Shown: positions 41,601 through 47,520 of the stretch, in pieces
Position numbering within the stretch: position 1 is the stretch's first letter
Layout: each line of letters starts with the position of its first letter
Assembly: GCF_029761935.1 (NCBI RefSeq)
Contig: NZ_CP121699.1
Coordinates: 2,542,001 to 2,606,000 of the forward strand
Origin: Microbacterium testaceum
GTDB lineage: Bacteria; Actinomycetota; Actinomycetes; Actinomycetales; Microbacteriaceae
DNA: 64,000 bases
Direction: 5' to 3'
Translations under genes and position numbers: made by a program
Notes under the pieces: model-generated
Seen by the model: the letters and a program-made list of their open reading frames with translations, nothing else
What the model was told of the DNA's origin: nothing
The model's database searches: none

Positions 41601-42209
41601 GTCCCCGTTCCACTGGAAGCGGGCGAGGCGGTTCACGCCGACCCACTGGTCCCAGTAGGACTCATCGGCCCCCGCTGGGAGGGTGTTGGGGGAGTTGCCC
41701 GCCGGGGTGTCGGCGACGCCGTCACCGTCGGCGTCGCGCGGGGAGTAGACGAGGTACACCCAGTTGTTCTCGGCGAAATCCGGGTCGAGGGCGACCGTCT
41801 GCAGGCCGTCCTCGGAGTTGGCGTAGACGTCGAGGGTGTTGATGACGCGCGTGACGCCGGTCGCGGGATCGGTCAGGCGCACGTCGCCGTTGCGGGCGGT
41901 GTGCAGGACGCGCTTGTCGGGGAGGACGGCGAGGTCGATGGGCTCGCCCACGTCCTTGGTGAGCAGGACGCGCTCGTAGTTGCTCCAGTCGAGGGCGCCG
42001 CCGTCTTCGCCGGTGTCGCCGGGGTCGGGGGTACCGGGGTCGGTGGGGTCGCCGTGGTCGCCCCCGGGGTCTGTCGTGCCGTGGTCGTGCCCGTCGTGCG
42101 CGAAGGCCGGGACGGGGGCGGCGGCGATGGCGCCCAGGCCCAGTGCGGTGGCCGCGAGGACCGCCGTCAACCGGGACCGGACGACCGGATGCCGAGAAGT
42201 AGAGTTCAT
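38676..42209 (-). CDS. Secreted multidomain protein: glucose/sorbosone-dehydrogenase-like propeller, PKD, CBM and Ig-like domains
   Basis: Extracellular protein of 1177 residues. Signal peptide to about 37 (AFA), then a His/Asp/Pro/Gly-rich linker (HDGHDHG). Residues ~75-515 match PQQ-type glucose/sorbosone dehydrogenase propellers: EDGLQTVALDPDF, VYLVYSPRD, GQCCHVGADIGFDADGNLYLSTGDN, LRGKILRIHVEDDGSY and GPDGSMYVLDYGDG. A PKD domain follows (DPDGDALTYEWDFDGDG), then a CBM6-like segment (AEHAIRREG, DYLAFDPVNF) and two or three Ig-like domains (PTGEVVLTVGD). No anchor. AGGAGCTG precedes ATG. Whether it binds PQQ and oxidises sugars cannot be read from sequence; many family members have unknown activity. 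Confidence 0.75.
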   Translation of the reverse strand: MNSTSRHPVVRSRLTAVLAATALGLGAIAAAPVPAFAHDGHDHGTTDPGGDHGDPTDPGTPDPGDTGEDGGALDWSNYERVLLTKDVGEPIDLAVLPDKRVLHTARNGDVRLTDPATGVTRVINTLDVYANSEDGLQTVALDPDFAENNWVYLVYSPRDADGDGVADTPAGNSPNTLPAGADESYWDQWVGVNRLARFQWNGDSLDLASEQVVLDVEVQRGQCCHVGADIGFDADGNLYLSTGDNTPASTPGANGFAPNNDAPGYNPGFDSRRGAGNTNDLRGKILRIHVEDDGSYTIPEGNLFAPGTELTRPEIFVMGVRNPFRIEVDIETNSLSWGDYGPDATKAVAETAGRGPMGLVEWNAISLDEPQNAGWPYVHADNQAYNDWDFATATPGAFFDPQNLKNESRWNTGLTDLPPAQPATLWYGDNPGDQPWDELVNFGAGTGQGPMGGPVYHYDETNPSPTKLPQHWDRKAFMGEFSQDYIAAFTLDWDTFEVSDIEDFLPNAALSTLGQPPHDNPMDMEIGPDGSMYVLDYGDGFFRANPDAGLYRIDYVAGNKSPQARFTATPTSSSQAPLTVAFDASTSTDPDGDALTYEWDFDGDGTYDATGATTSFTYTELGNYSARLRVSDPGGRFGLTSQTISVGNQAPEVTVAFPGNGAFFDWGQAIPFQVTTTDAEDGDATECSRVTWTYGLGHDEHAHPEVSGTGCTGVFRTDPNSPEHGPGALLYGAVVVTYTDAGANGLPAATGEATVRLNPKLQQAEHAIRREGVTTYADTDASGGNAIRGLGSGDYLAFDPVNFAGIDGAVVRASGAGEVQLRWGAADAEPFATATIPAGNGWQDVEIAFEAPEGTGALYVTSADELAVDALTMVGDGVGDVTPPTVAHTLAPATPTGVGGVFNEPVRFSVQAADNGTLASVQYSRDNGATWVNLAANQQYGVTFDQDGAYDIRYRATDTGGNVSELGSVSFTIDLDAPNEPTVDTRTLVSLGSPRVTYGAPGDLTVSVRGEGGAPTGEVVLTVGDTELGRATLDADGNAVVALPADLPVGTHTLRATYGADETFKGSAGIGRLTVSQAKSTTSVAVSPTPVKPAVAATATVQVASSTGIVPTGDATVTIRRNNAVVATLTGTLGADGTVQVTLPKLSAEGAYQVQASYTGSTGIAKSSGSANLTVKK

Positions 42210-42448
42210 CGTGAAACAGCTCCTGTGAATGCGTTCGAGTTGTTTTCACCGGGTCGCCACACAGTCGGTCTCAACGACTGATCGTGGCGGCCCGGGCTCT
42301 TCGTGCGGTGGCGGTCGGCCACGCGCGGTGTCTGCTCCTTACTCTTCGTCGAGTGGGAGGGGTCGCCGATCACCGCCTCTCAGGGCGGTTCGTGGGGCGA
42401 GCCTCGGGGGGATGAGGTGTCCGATTGTGGGGGACGTCGCTCGTCGTC

Positions 42449-42484
42449 ATCCTGACGGATGTTTTTCCATAGGTCAATCAAAAG
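42449..42484 (-). promoter_or_regulatory. Promoter with CTTTTG-N12-AAAAAC operator (site D)
   Basis: On the minus strand CTTTTG (42484-42479) is followed after exactly 12 bases by AAAAAC (42466-42461). The -35 TTGACC (42477-42472), 17-bp spacer and -10 CAGGAT (42454-42449) lie on the motif exactly as in sites B and E. The right half-site is the weakest of the five. Confidence 0.6.
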
Positions 42485-42526
42485 TTGCGTAATGCTCACA
42501 CAACAAAAGTGCGCTCGACGCGAGCC

Positions 42527-42556
42527 TTGTGGTTTCCATTCGTCGCGGGCTAGCAT
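42527..42556 (+). promoter_or_regulatory. Promoter of the tatA-like gene
   Basis: TTGTGG (42527-42532), 18-bp spacer and TAGCAT (42551-42556) precede ATG 42627 by 70 bases. The lone CAAAAG at 42504-42509 is just upstream of this -35. Confidence 0.45.
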
Positions 42557-42626
42557 CGCCGCACGGTGCGTCTCGCGCCGATCCCCCACCCGTCGGTGAA
42601 GGCGCCGACACGGCCGAGGAGGCCTC

Positions 42627-42866
42627 ATGCTCCATGGACTGACCGGATGGCACCTGCTGATCGTCCTGGCGGTGATCGTCCTCCTCTTCGGGGCCGCGAA
42701 GCTGCCGGCTCTGGCTCAGAGCGTGGGTAAATCGGCCCGCCTGTTCAAGGGCGAGCTGAAAGCGATGAAGGACGACGACGCGACGCCCCTCGCCGAATCG
42801 GCCACGCCCGCGGCTCCCGAAGCCCGTGCCTCGGCGGTCGTCGCCGACCCGCCCCCGACCCGCTGA
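42627..42866 (+). CDS. tatA: TatA/TatE-like twin-arginine translocase subunit
   Basis: Small membrane protein of 79 residues. One N-terminal helix (WHLLIVLAVIVLLFGAAKLPALAQ) with the conserved FG hinge, an amphipathic helix (SVGKSARLFKGELKAMKDD) and an acidic/Pro tail define TatA. GAGGAGG precedes ATG. No tatC is nearby, so this is an accessory TatA. Divergent from the operon encoding a Tat-exported barrel enzyme, suggesting it supports export of that substrate. Confidence 0.87.
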   Translation: MLHGLTGWHLLIVLAVIVLLFGAAKLPALAQSVGKSARLFKGELKAMKDDDATPLAESATPAAPEARASAVVADPPPTR

Positions 42867-42919
42867 CCCCCCGCGTTCCGATGGTCGGCCCCCGCCGCCC
42901 CCGAGCGGGGGAGTAGCCC

Positions 42920-43330
42920 GTGTTCTTCGGCCTCACCATCGAGAAGATGATCCTCATCGGCGTCATCGCGGCGCTCATCATCGGTCCCGAGCGGCTTCCC
43001 GCCGCGGCGGAGTCTCTGCGGCGCGCCCTCATCCGTGCGCGCGGCTTCGCGAAGACCGCCCAGGAGCGGGTGCGTGACGAGCTCGGCTCCGAGGGGGCCG
43101 ACGTCGACTGGCAACGACTCGACCCCCGCCAGTACGACCCGCGCCGCATCATCCGGGAGGCTCTGCTCGCCGATCCGGAGCCGACCGTCGCGCCGCGCGC
43201 CGCTTCGACGGACGCCGACGGCCCGACCCCCGCCGCCGCTCGTCAGGCGGAGTCGGGACCCGGGGACGCGCCCGCCGCCCGCGCCGACACCGACCGCAAC
43301 ACCGACAGCACGCGCCGCACAGCCGCGTAG
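42920..43330 (+). CDS. TatB-like twin-arginine translocase subunit
   Basis: 136 residues. The N-terminal helix KMILIGVIAALIIGPERLPAAAESL carries the GPERLP element characteristic of TatB, followed by a long amphipathic helix and a variable Pro/Ala/Thr-rich tail. GTG start with GGGGAG upstream. Probably cotranscribed with the TatA-like gene 53 bases upstream. Its 3' end overlaps the converging LysR gene by 88 bases. Confidence 0.8.
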   Translation: MFFGLTIEKMILIGVIAALIIGPERLPAAAESLRRALIRARGFAKTAQERVRDELGSEGADVDWQRLDPRQYDPRRIIREALLADPEPTVAPRAASTDADGPTPAAARQAESGPGDAPAARADTDRNTDSTRRTAA

Positions 43331-44166
43331 GCGAGAGCGTCGGGGCGGGCCAGGGCGTCCACGTGACGCACGAGGGTGAGATCGGCGAGGGGGCGCAGCA
43401 CGAGTCCGTCGACAGCGAGCGGGGTCGTCGTGGTCCGGGGCAGGACGGCCACCGCCGCGCCCGCGCGGACGATCTCGGCCGTCACCGAGAACTCGTTGAT
43501 GCGGTGGGCGACCTCGAGAGGGCGTCCGACGTGCGCCGACAGGTGATCGAGGACCCCGGCGAGGGGGAAGCCGGCGTGCACCGAAACCCATCTCTCGTCG
43601 ACGAGGTCGGACGCACGCAGCTCGGAGCGTCGAGCGAGCGGGTGGTCCGCGGCGAGCGCGATGTCGAGGGGCTCCTCGAGCAGCGGCACCGTCACCACGC
43701 GGTCCGCGGGCCACGGCTCGTCGTGGGCGAGGCGGTGGGCGATGACGAGGTCGTGGTCGGCGGTCAGCCCGGGAAAGTCGCGGTGCGCGACGTCGGCGTC
43801 GGCGAAGTGCAGGGGCGGAGAGCCGTCGAGTTCGCGCAGGAGGGGCCCGAAGAGCGTGAGGGCGGCGCTGTGGAAGGCCGAGACGCGCACCGGGCGATCG
43901 CTCGCGTCGAGAAAGGCGCCGACGGCCTCTCGCGCGCCCACGAGGGCCTCGTCGACCCGCGTTCCCGCCGCGGCGAGGGCTTCGCCGGCCGGTGTGAGGG
44001 CGAGGGCCCGCCCGAGGCGCCGCGTGAGGGGAACGGGAACGTGGGCCTGCAGGGCGGCCAGCTGCTGCGAGACCGCGGAGGCCGACACGTGCTGCGCCGC
44101 CGCGACGGCGGCGACGCTCCCCCGGTCACGGAGTTCGCGCAACACGCGCAGGTGAGCCACATCCAT
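43243..44166 (-). CDS. LysR-family transcriptional regulator
   Basis: Regulator of 307 residues. The N-terminal HTH (GSVAAVAAAQHVSASAVSQQLAAL) starts at residue ~16, with the dimerisation helix near 60-85 and a periplasmic-binding-protein-like sensor (VIAHRLAHDEPW, RAGAAVAVLPRT). Divergent from the EamA transporter gene, the usual arrangement for a LysR activator of an exporter. Its C-terminus overlaps the TatB-like gene tail-to-tail. Confidence 0.87.
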   Translation of the reverse strand: MDVAHLRVLRELRDRGSVAAVAAAQHVSASAVSQQLAALQAHVPVPLTRRLGRALALTPAGEALAAAGTRVDEALVGAREAVGAFLDASDRPVRVSAFHSAALTLFGPLLRELDGSPPLHFADADVAHRDFPGLTADHDLVIAHRLAHDEPWPADRVVTVPLLEEPLDIALAADHPLARRSELRASDLVDERWVSVHAGFPLAGVLDHLSAHVGRPLEVAHRINEFSVTAEIVRAGAAVAVLPRTTTTPLAVDGLVLRPLADLTLVRHVDALARPDALAYAAVRRVLSVLRSVSARAAGASPGPDSA

Positions 44167-44238
44167 AAGTCAGAACTTACGCCACCGTGAAGAACATGCC
44201 GCTTGTTCTTCCGCGTGATCGCGAGGGATCGTGAGGGA

Positions 44239-45216
44239 GTGACCCGCCGCGCTCCCGAGATCCTCGTCGACGTCCTCCTCATCGCCGTCGCCGCGATATG
44301 GGGGGCGAGCTTCCTCGCCGCGAAAGAACTGGTCGCCGAGACGGGGGTCGCCTCGGGCATCGCCCTGCGCTTCGTCGTCGCGGCGAGTGCTCTCGGCATC
44401 CTGTGTCTTCTTCGTCGGGAGCGGATGCCGCGCGGTCGCGGTCTCGTGATCGCCGCGCTCCTCGGCTGCTCGCAGGCGGCGGTGATCGGGCTCGAGACCG
44501 CGGGTGTGCACCTGACCTCGGCGACCAACGCGGGCCTGCTCATCAGTCTGGCCCTCGTCTTCACCCCGGTGCTGGAGAGCATCGCGGCGCGCTCGTGGCT
44601 CCCGCGGTCGTACTTCGTCGCGGCCGGGGCCGCGGTCGCCGGGGTCGCCCTGCTCGTCTCGGGAGGGGGCCTGCGGGCCCCCAACCCGGGGGATGCGCTC
44701 GTCATCGCGGCGGCGGTCGTCCGCGCCGTGCACGTCACCGCGAGCGGGCACCTCACCCGCGGGCGAGAGGACAGCACCCTCACAGTCGTGTTCGTGCAGC
44801 TCGTCGTGTGCGCTCTCGCCTCGACGGCCGTGGCCGGCGCCGATCTTGCGCCCGCGATGGCGGGGCTCTCGGCGGCCGGCTGGGTCGACGTGATCTTCCT
44901 CGGCCTGCTGTGCTCGGTGTTCGCCTTCGTGGTTCAGCTATGGGCGGTGCGGCGCACCTCGGCGACCCGCGCGAGCATCCTGATGGGCACGGAGCCGGTC
45001 TGGGCCCTCGCCGTGGGCGTGGCGATCGGGGGTGAAGTCGTCGGTCTTCCCGGACTCGCCGGCGCCGCGCTCATCATCGCCGCGTCGTACGCGGGACAGG
45101 CGATCGAGCGTCGGCACCGCCGCTCGCGCGCGGAGGCGAGCGGCGGCGCCGACGGCGAAGCGGTCAGCTCCGGTCCGCGGTCGGTCGCCGCCACCGACCC
45201 CAGACCGTCGCCGTGA
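44239..45216 (+). CDS. EamA-family (drug/metabolite) transporter
   Basis: Membrane exporter of 325 residues with ten hydrophobic helices in two EamA repeats; AAIWGASFLAAKELVAE opens the first and GLLCSVFAFVVQLWAVRRTSATRAS with MGTEPVWA marks the second. Such proteins export amino acids or metabolites. The start is uncertain: GTG 44239 is immediately preceded by GAGGGA (no spacing), GTG 44215 is an alternative. Likely controlled by the divergent LysR gene. Its 3' end overlaps the LPVTG gene on the other strand by 53 bases. Confidence 0.85.
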   Translation: MTRRAPEILVDVLLIAVAAIWGASFLAAKELVAETGVASGIALRFVVAASALGILCLLRRERMPRGRGLVIAALLGCSQAAVIGLETAGVHLTSATNAGLLISLALVFTPVLESIAARSWLPRSYFVAAGAAVAGVALLVSGGGLRAPNPGDALVIAAAVVRAVHVTASGHLTRGREDSTLTVVFVQLVVCALASTAVAGADLAPAMAGLSAAGWVDVIFLGLLCSVFAFVVQLWAVRRTSATRASILMGTEPVWALAVGVAIGGEVVGLPGLAGAALIIAASYAGQAIERRHRRSRAEASGGADGEAVSSGPRSVAATDPRPSP

Positions 45217-45424
45217 GCCCCGCCGCCACCAACGCGACGGCGAGGAGGACCGAGGCGATCTCGCCTCCGGTGACCGGCAGCCCTCCCCCGGGGGATCCGG
45301 GGCCGGTGCCGGGCGGCGGCGAGCAGTCGACGGTGCAGGTGGCGGTCGGGAGGGGAGTGATCTCGACGGTGACGCCCACGCCGTCGTCGGCGACGGCCAT
45401 GGGGACGAAGAGCAGCTCGCTCAT
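45164..45424 (-). CDS. Small LPXTG-anchored protein (CscD-like)
   Basis: 86 residues ending in a sortase signal: LPVTG at about 49-53, a hydrophobic helix (ASVLLAVALVAAGLTA) and an Arg-rich tail. The mature part is short, with a Pro/Gly-rich run and two Cys (TCTVDC). Small LPXTG proteins of this kind are cscD in lactobacillar csc clusters, found with the DUF916 and WxL partners that lie just upstream here. ATG overlaps the DUF916 stop (ATGA). The N-terminus (LLFVPMAVA) is a poor signal peptide, so the start may need revision. No sortase gene is in the window. Confidence 0.7.
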   Translation of the reverse strand: MSELLFVPMAVADDGVGVTVEITPLPTATCTVDCSPPPGTGPGSPGGGLPVTGGEIASVLLAVALVAAGLTATVWGRWRRPTADRS

Positions 45425-46431
45425 GAGACCTCCACCGCCTCGCGCCGACCCTCTTCGCGAGCGCGGGCCACGAGATCGTCGAGGCGCTGGCGGGATCGAC
45501 GACGACCCGACGCGACGGCCGCGACGATGAGGGCGACGCCGACCGCGGCGGCGAGGTGCACCCACGGAACCGCCCACACCGTCACGCTGCGCGTCACGGG
45601 AGCTGCGGCGAGCGTCGAGTCGGGCACCGCGGCATCCACCGTCACGTCCTTCGTCAGCACGAACAGCGGCCACGCGGGCTGGGGATCGGAGCGCACGTCC
45701 CGAGACTCGCCGGGCAGCAGCACTCCGCGCTCCGTCGTCGTCGCCTCGGCCGCGTCGCTCACGGCGAGGGCGGTGTTCCCGGTGTTCTCCGCCGTGTAGG
45801 CGTAGGTGATCGACCCCGGTGCGAAGAGGTTCCACGACGGGGTGTATTCCGCGCGGACCTCGCCGACGCCCACCGACGGGGCCAGCTGCCCGGTCACGCG
45901 GGTCGACACGCGGAAGCCGACGCGACTGTCGACACCGACCCTCGTCCCGTCTGCTCCCGCGGAGGTGGATCGGACGGATGCCGAGACCCCGGCCGCGTGG
46001 TCTCCGGGGGTGACGTTCTGCGGCACGGCGATCTCGAACGACACGACCCGCGTCTCGTTGGGCGCGAGCGTGACCGTCGGTTCGACCGTGATCCACGTGC
46101 CGGCGTCGGTCGAGGTGCGGTCGGCGGGGAGCATCGTGAAGCGCCCCGTCTCGGTGTAGTAGCCGTCCGCGGCGCTCAGGGCGAAGGTCGCCTCTCGCTC
46201 GCTGAAGTTCTTCACGGCGAGGTGCTCGGTGACGCGTTGACCCGGGTCGAGTTCGACCTGCATCACGCGGCGGCCGTCCGGCCCCGCGGCCGAGGCCGGG
46301 GTGACCGACCAGGTGACCGCGGAGTCGGCGGCGTCGTCGGCCAGGGCGGGCGGGGCCGCCGCGAGGGCGATCGCGGCCACGAAGACACCCGCCATGCCGG
46401 CGGATGCTCCGCGCGCGAGCGCCACCCTCAT
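45421..46431 (-). CDS. DUF916 (CscA-like) membrane-anchored surface protein
   Basis: 336 residues. Signal peptide to ~31 (ALA), then AVTWSVTPASAAGPDGRR, FALSAADGYYTETGRF and VPQNVTPGDHAAGV, the same two-domain layout as the protein at 34962-36197; a helix near 285-310 (VHLAAAVGVALIVAAV) and an Arg/Glu-rich cytoplasmic tail follow. DUF916 proteins bind peptidoglycan and WxL domains. Middle gene of the WxL-like, DUF916, LPVTG operon. ATG at 46431 lies eight bases past the upstream stop. Confidence 0.77.
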   Translation of the reverse strand: MRVALARGASAGMAGVFVAAIALAAAPPALADDAADSAVTWSVTPASAAGPDGRRVMQVELDPGQRVTEHLAVKNFSEREATFALSAADGYYTETGRFTMLPADRTSTDAGTWITVEPTVTLAPNETRVVSFEIAVPQNVTPGDHAAGVSASVRSTSAGADGTRVGVDSRVGFRVSTRVTGQLAPSVGVGEVRAEYTPSWNLFAPGSITYAYTAENTGNTALAVSDAAEATTTERGVLLPGESRDVRSDPQPAWPLFVLTKDVTVDAAVPDSTLAAAPVTRSVTVWAVPWVHLAAAVGVALIVAAVASGRRRSRQRLDDLVARAREEGRREAVEVS

Positions 46432-46439
46432 CTCGGGGC

Positions 46440-47060
46440 TCACCCCTCGAGCAGGGTCAGGGTGATGGTGGCCGAGTACGCCCCGGGTGCCACGGTGGCC
46501 GGCGTCTTCAGCAGCAGGCCGGCGGTGGCGGAGTACGATCCGCCCGCGGCATCCACTGCGCTGTCGACGTTGGCGAGGAGCTCGGCGTCGACGAAGCCAC
46601 CCGTGCCGGGGTCGACGGCGTCTCCGGGGGCGACCACCTGCGACCCGCCCGCGGGGTTGCCCGAGACGATGTCGGGGTACCAGCCGAAGCTGTCCGCCGA
46701 CGAGATCGCGGGCTGGCCGGCGCTGCCGGTGAAGTCGCTGATCGCTCCCATGACGTACCAGAACGATTCCGGGTCGATGTTCTCGGCGAGACGGGTGTCG
46801 GTGACGGTGACCGTGGGCAGGGTGCCCGCGAAGGTGCGGTCGGTGCCGGACGCCTCGCCTTCGGTCAGCGTGGTCGCATCGTCCGCGACGGTGAGGGCGA
46901 GGACGCCGGGCTCCGCCGCGGGGGCGATCTCGACCTGCACGTCGATGCTGTCCTCGTCGGCGGCGAAGGCGCTGCCACCGCCCGCGGCGGCGAGGATGCC
47001 GACCCCGAGGGCGGCGACTCCGATGCGGGCCGAGAGGCCGCGACGGGAGGTGAAGGACAT
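46440..47060 (-). CDS. Short WxL-like secreted protein (CscB/C-like)
   Basis: 206 residues. Signal peptide to ~34 (AFA). The whole mature protein resembles the C-terminal domain of the product at 36272-37543: VTDTR...FWYVMGAISDF corresponds to VQDTR...GWSLTAQVSNF, FGWYPDI to LGWTPEV, and YSATITLTLLEG to YTATVTLTAL. The W-Y-V replaces W-S-L, so it would be missed by strict WxL searches. First gene of the csc-like operon, expressed from the CTTTTG-type promoter 175 bases upstream. Confidence 0.65.
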   Translation of the reverse strand: MSFTSRRGLSARIGVAALGVGILAAAGGGSAFAADEDSIDVQVEIAPAAEPGVLALTVADDATTLTEGEASGTDRTFAGTLPTVTVTDTRLAENIDPESFWYVMGAISDFTGSAGQPAISSADSFGWYPDIVSGNPAGGSQVVAPGDAVDPGTGGFVDAELLANVDSAVDAAGGSYSATAGLLLKTPATVAPGAYSATITLTLLEG

Positions 47061-47240
47061 GAGTGCTCCGTTCTTCCACCGGGGGTCGGTGGAGTCGTCG
47101 GCGGGCGCCGGCGGGTGGTCGGGACGAGCGGCGAGGCGCCGATCGGCGAACGAGGGATGCCGTCGTTTCGGGCGGGCGCGGCGGACTCGGGGGAGCCTCG
47201 TGGCGGCGCTGTCACGGGTCGGTTCTGCGGGTTCGTTGCG

Positions 47241-47276
47241 ACAGTAGTGCGGCTTCGGTGAGTCGTCAAGCAAAAG
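47241..47276 (-). promoter_or_regulatory. Promoter of the csc-like operon with CTTTTG-N12-CCGAAG operator (site E)
   Basis: Minus strand: CTTTTG (47276-47271), 12 bases, CCGAAG (47258-47253). -35 TTGACG (47269-47264), 17-bp spacer, -10 TACTGT (47246-47241). From TCATCTTTTG to TGTCG it can be aligned without gaps to site B, with roughly three quarters of positions identical, including CATCTTTTG and GCCGCACTACTGTCG. Confidence 0.72.
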
Positions 47277-47415
47277 ATGACTGATCGTCGGAATGGCGAG
47301 AGTCGGCGAATTTTCCGCGCTTTACCGGGATATTCGGCCGCAGTGGCCCAGGCAAAGGTTCTCGAAGGCGTCTCTGACTCGTTCCTGCGAGCAGTTATTA
47401 ACGCAAATTAGTCAA

Positions 47416-47450
47416 GTTTTGTAGACGTATCGACAAAAGACTCCTACAGT
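47416..47450 (+). promoter_or_regulatory. Promoter of the DUF1080 gene with GTTTTG-N12-CAAAAG operator (site F)
   Basis: GTTTTG (47416-47421) and CAAAAG (47434-47439) with a 12-base spacer. -35 TAGACG (47422-47427), 17-bp spacer, -10 TACAGT (47445-47450). Layout equals site B shifted by one base. Confidence 0.68.
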
Positions 47451-47520
47451 GACCACGGTCGAGGGCGACCTGTGCGATCCGAGCGGTCGACGCCGCCCCC
47501 GCCGCTGATCCGAAGGAGCA

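Larger units (their letters stand above)
42210..42626. other. Divergent intergenic region (417 bp) between the dehydrogenase-like operon and tatA-like gene
   Basis: Contains operator/promoter D for the minus strand (42449-42484), a second lone CAAAAG at 42504-42509, and a plus-strand promoter TTGTGG-N18-TAGCAT (42527-42556). The 230 bases before the minus-strand start (42210-42440) are an untranslated leader in which I see no riboswitch. Confidence 0.6.
47061..47520. other. Divergent intergenic region (460 bp) with two regulated promoters
   Basis: Carries promoter E for the csc-like operon (47241-47276) and promoter F for the DUF1080 gene (47416-47450), with 139 bases between the two operators. 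The 175-base leader of the csc-like operon and the ~65-base leader of the DUF1080 gene show no recognised RNA element. Confidence 0.65.

Noticed and set aside
38673..42281. 1202-codon plus-strand frame opposite the secreted dehydrogenase-like gene
   Set aside because: Low-complexity Arg/Val/Gly-rich translation; the minus-strand frame has a signal peptide and clear domains.
42210..42440. Riboswitch in the long leader of the dehydrogenase-like operon
   Set aside because: No conserved riboswitch core or convincing nested stems could be recognised by eye.
43243..43330. Overlap of the TatB-like and LysR coding regions as a sign of misannotation
   Set aside because: Both proteins look genuine to their ends; the overlap falls in variable C-terminal tails and is tail-to-tail.
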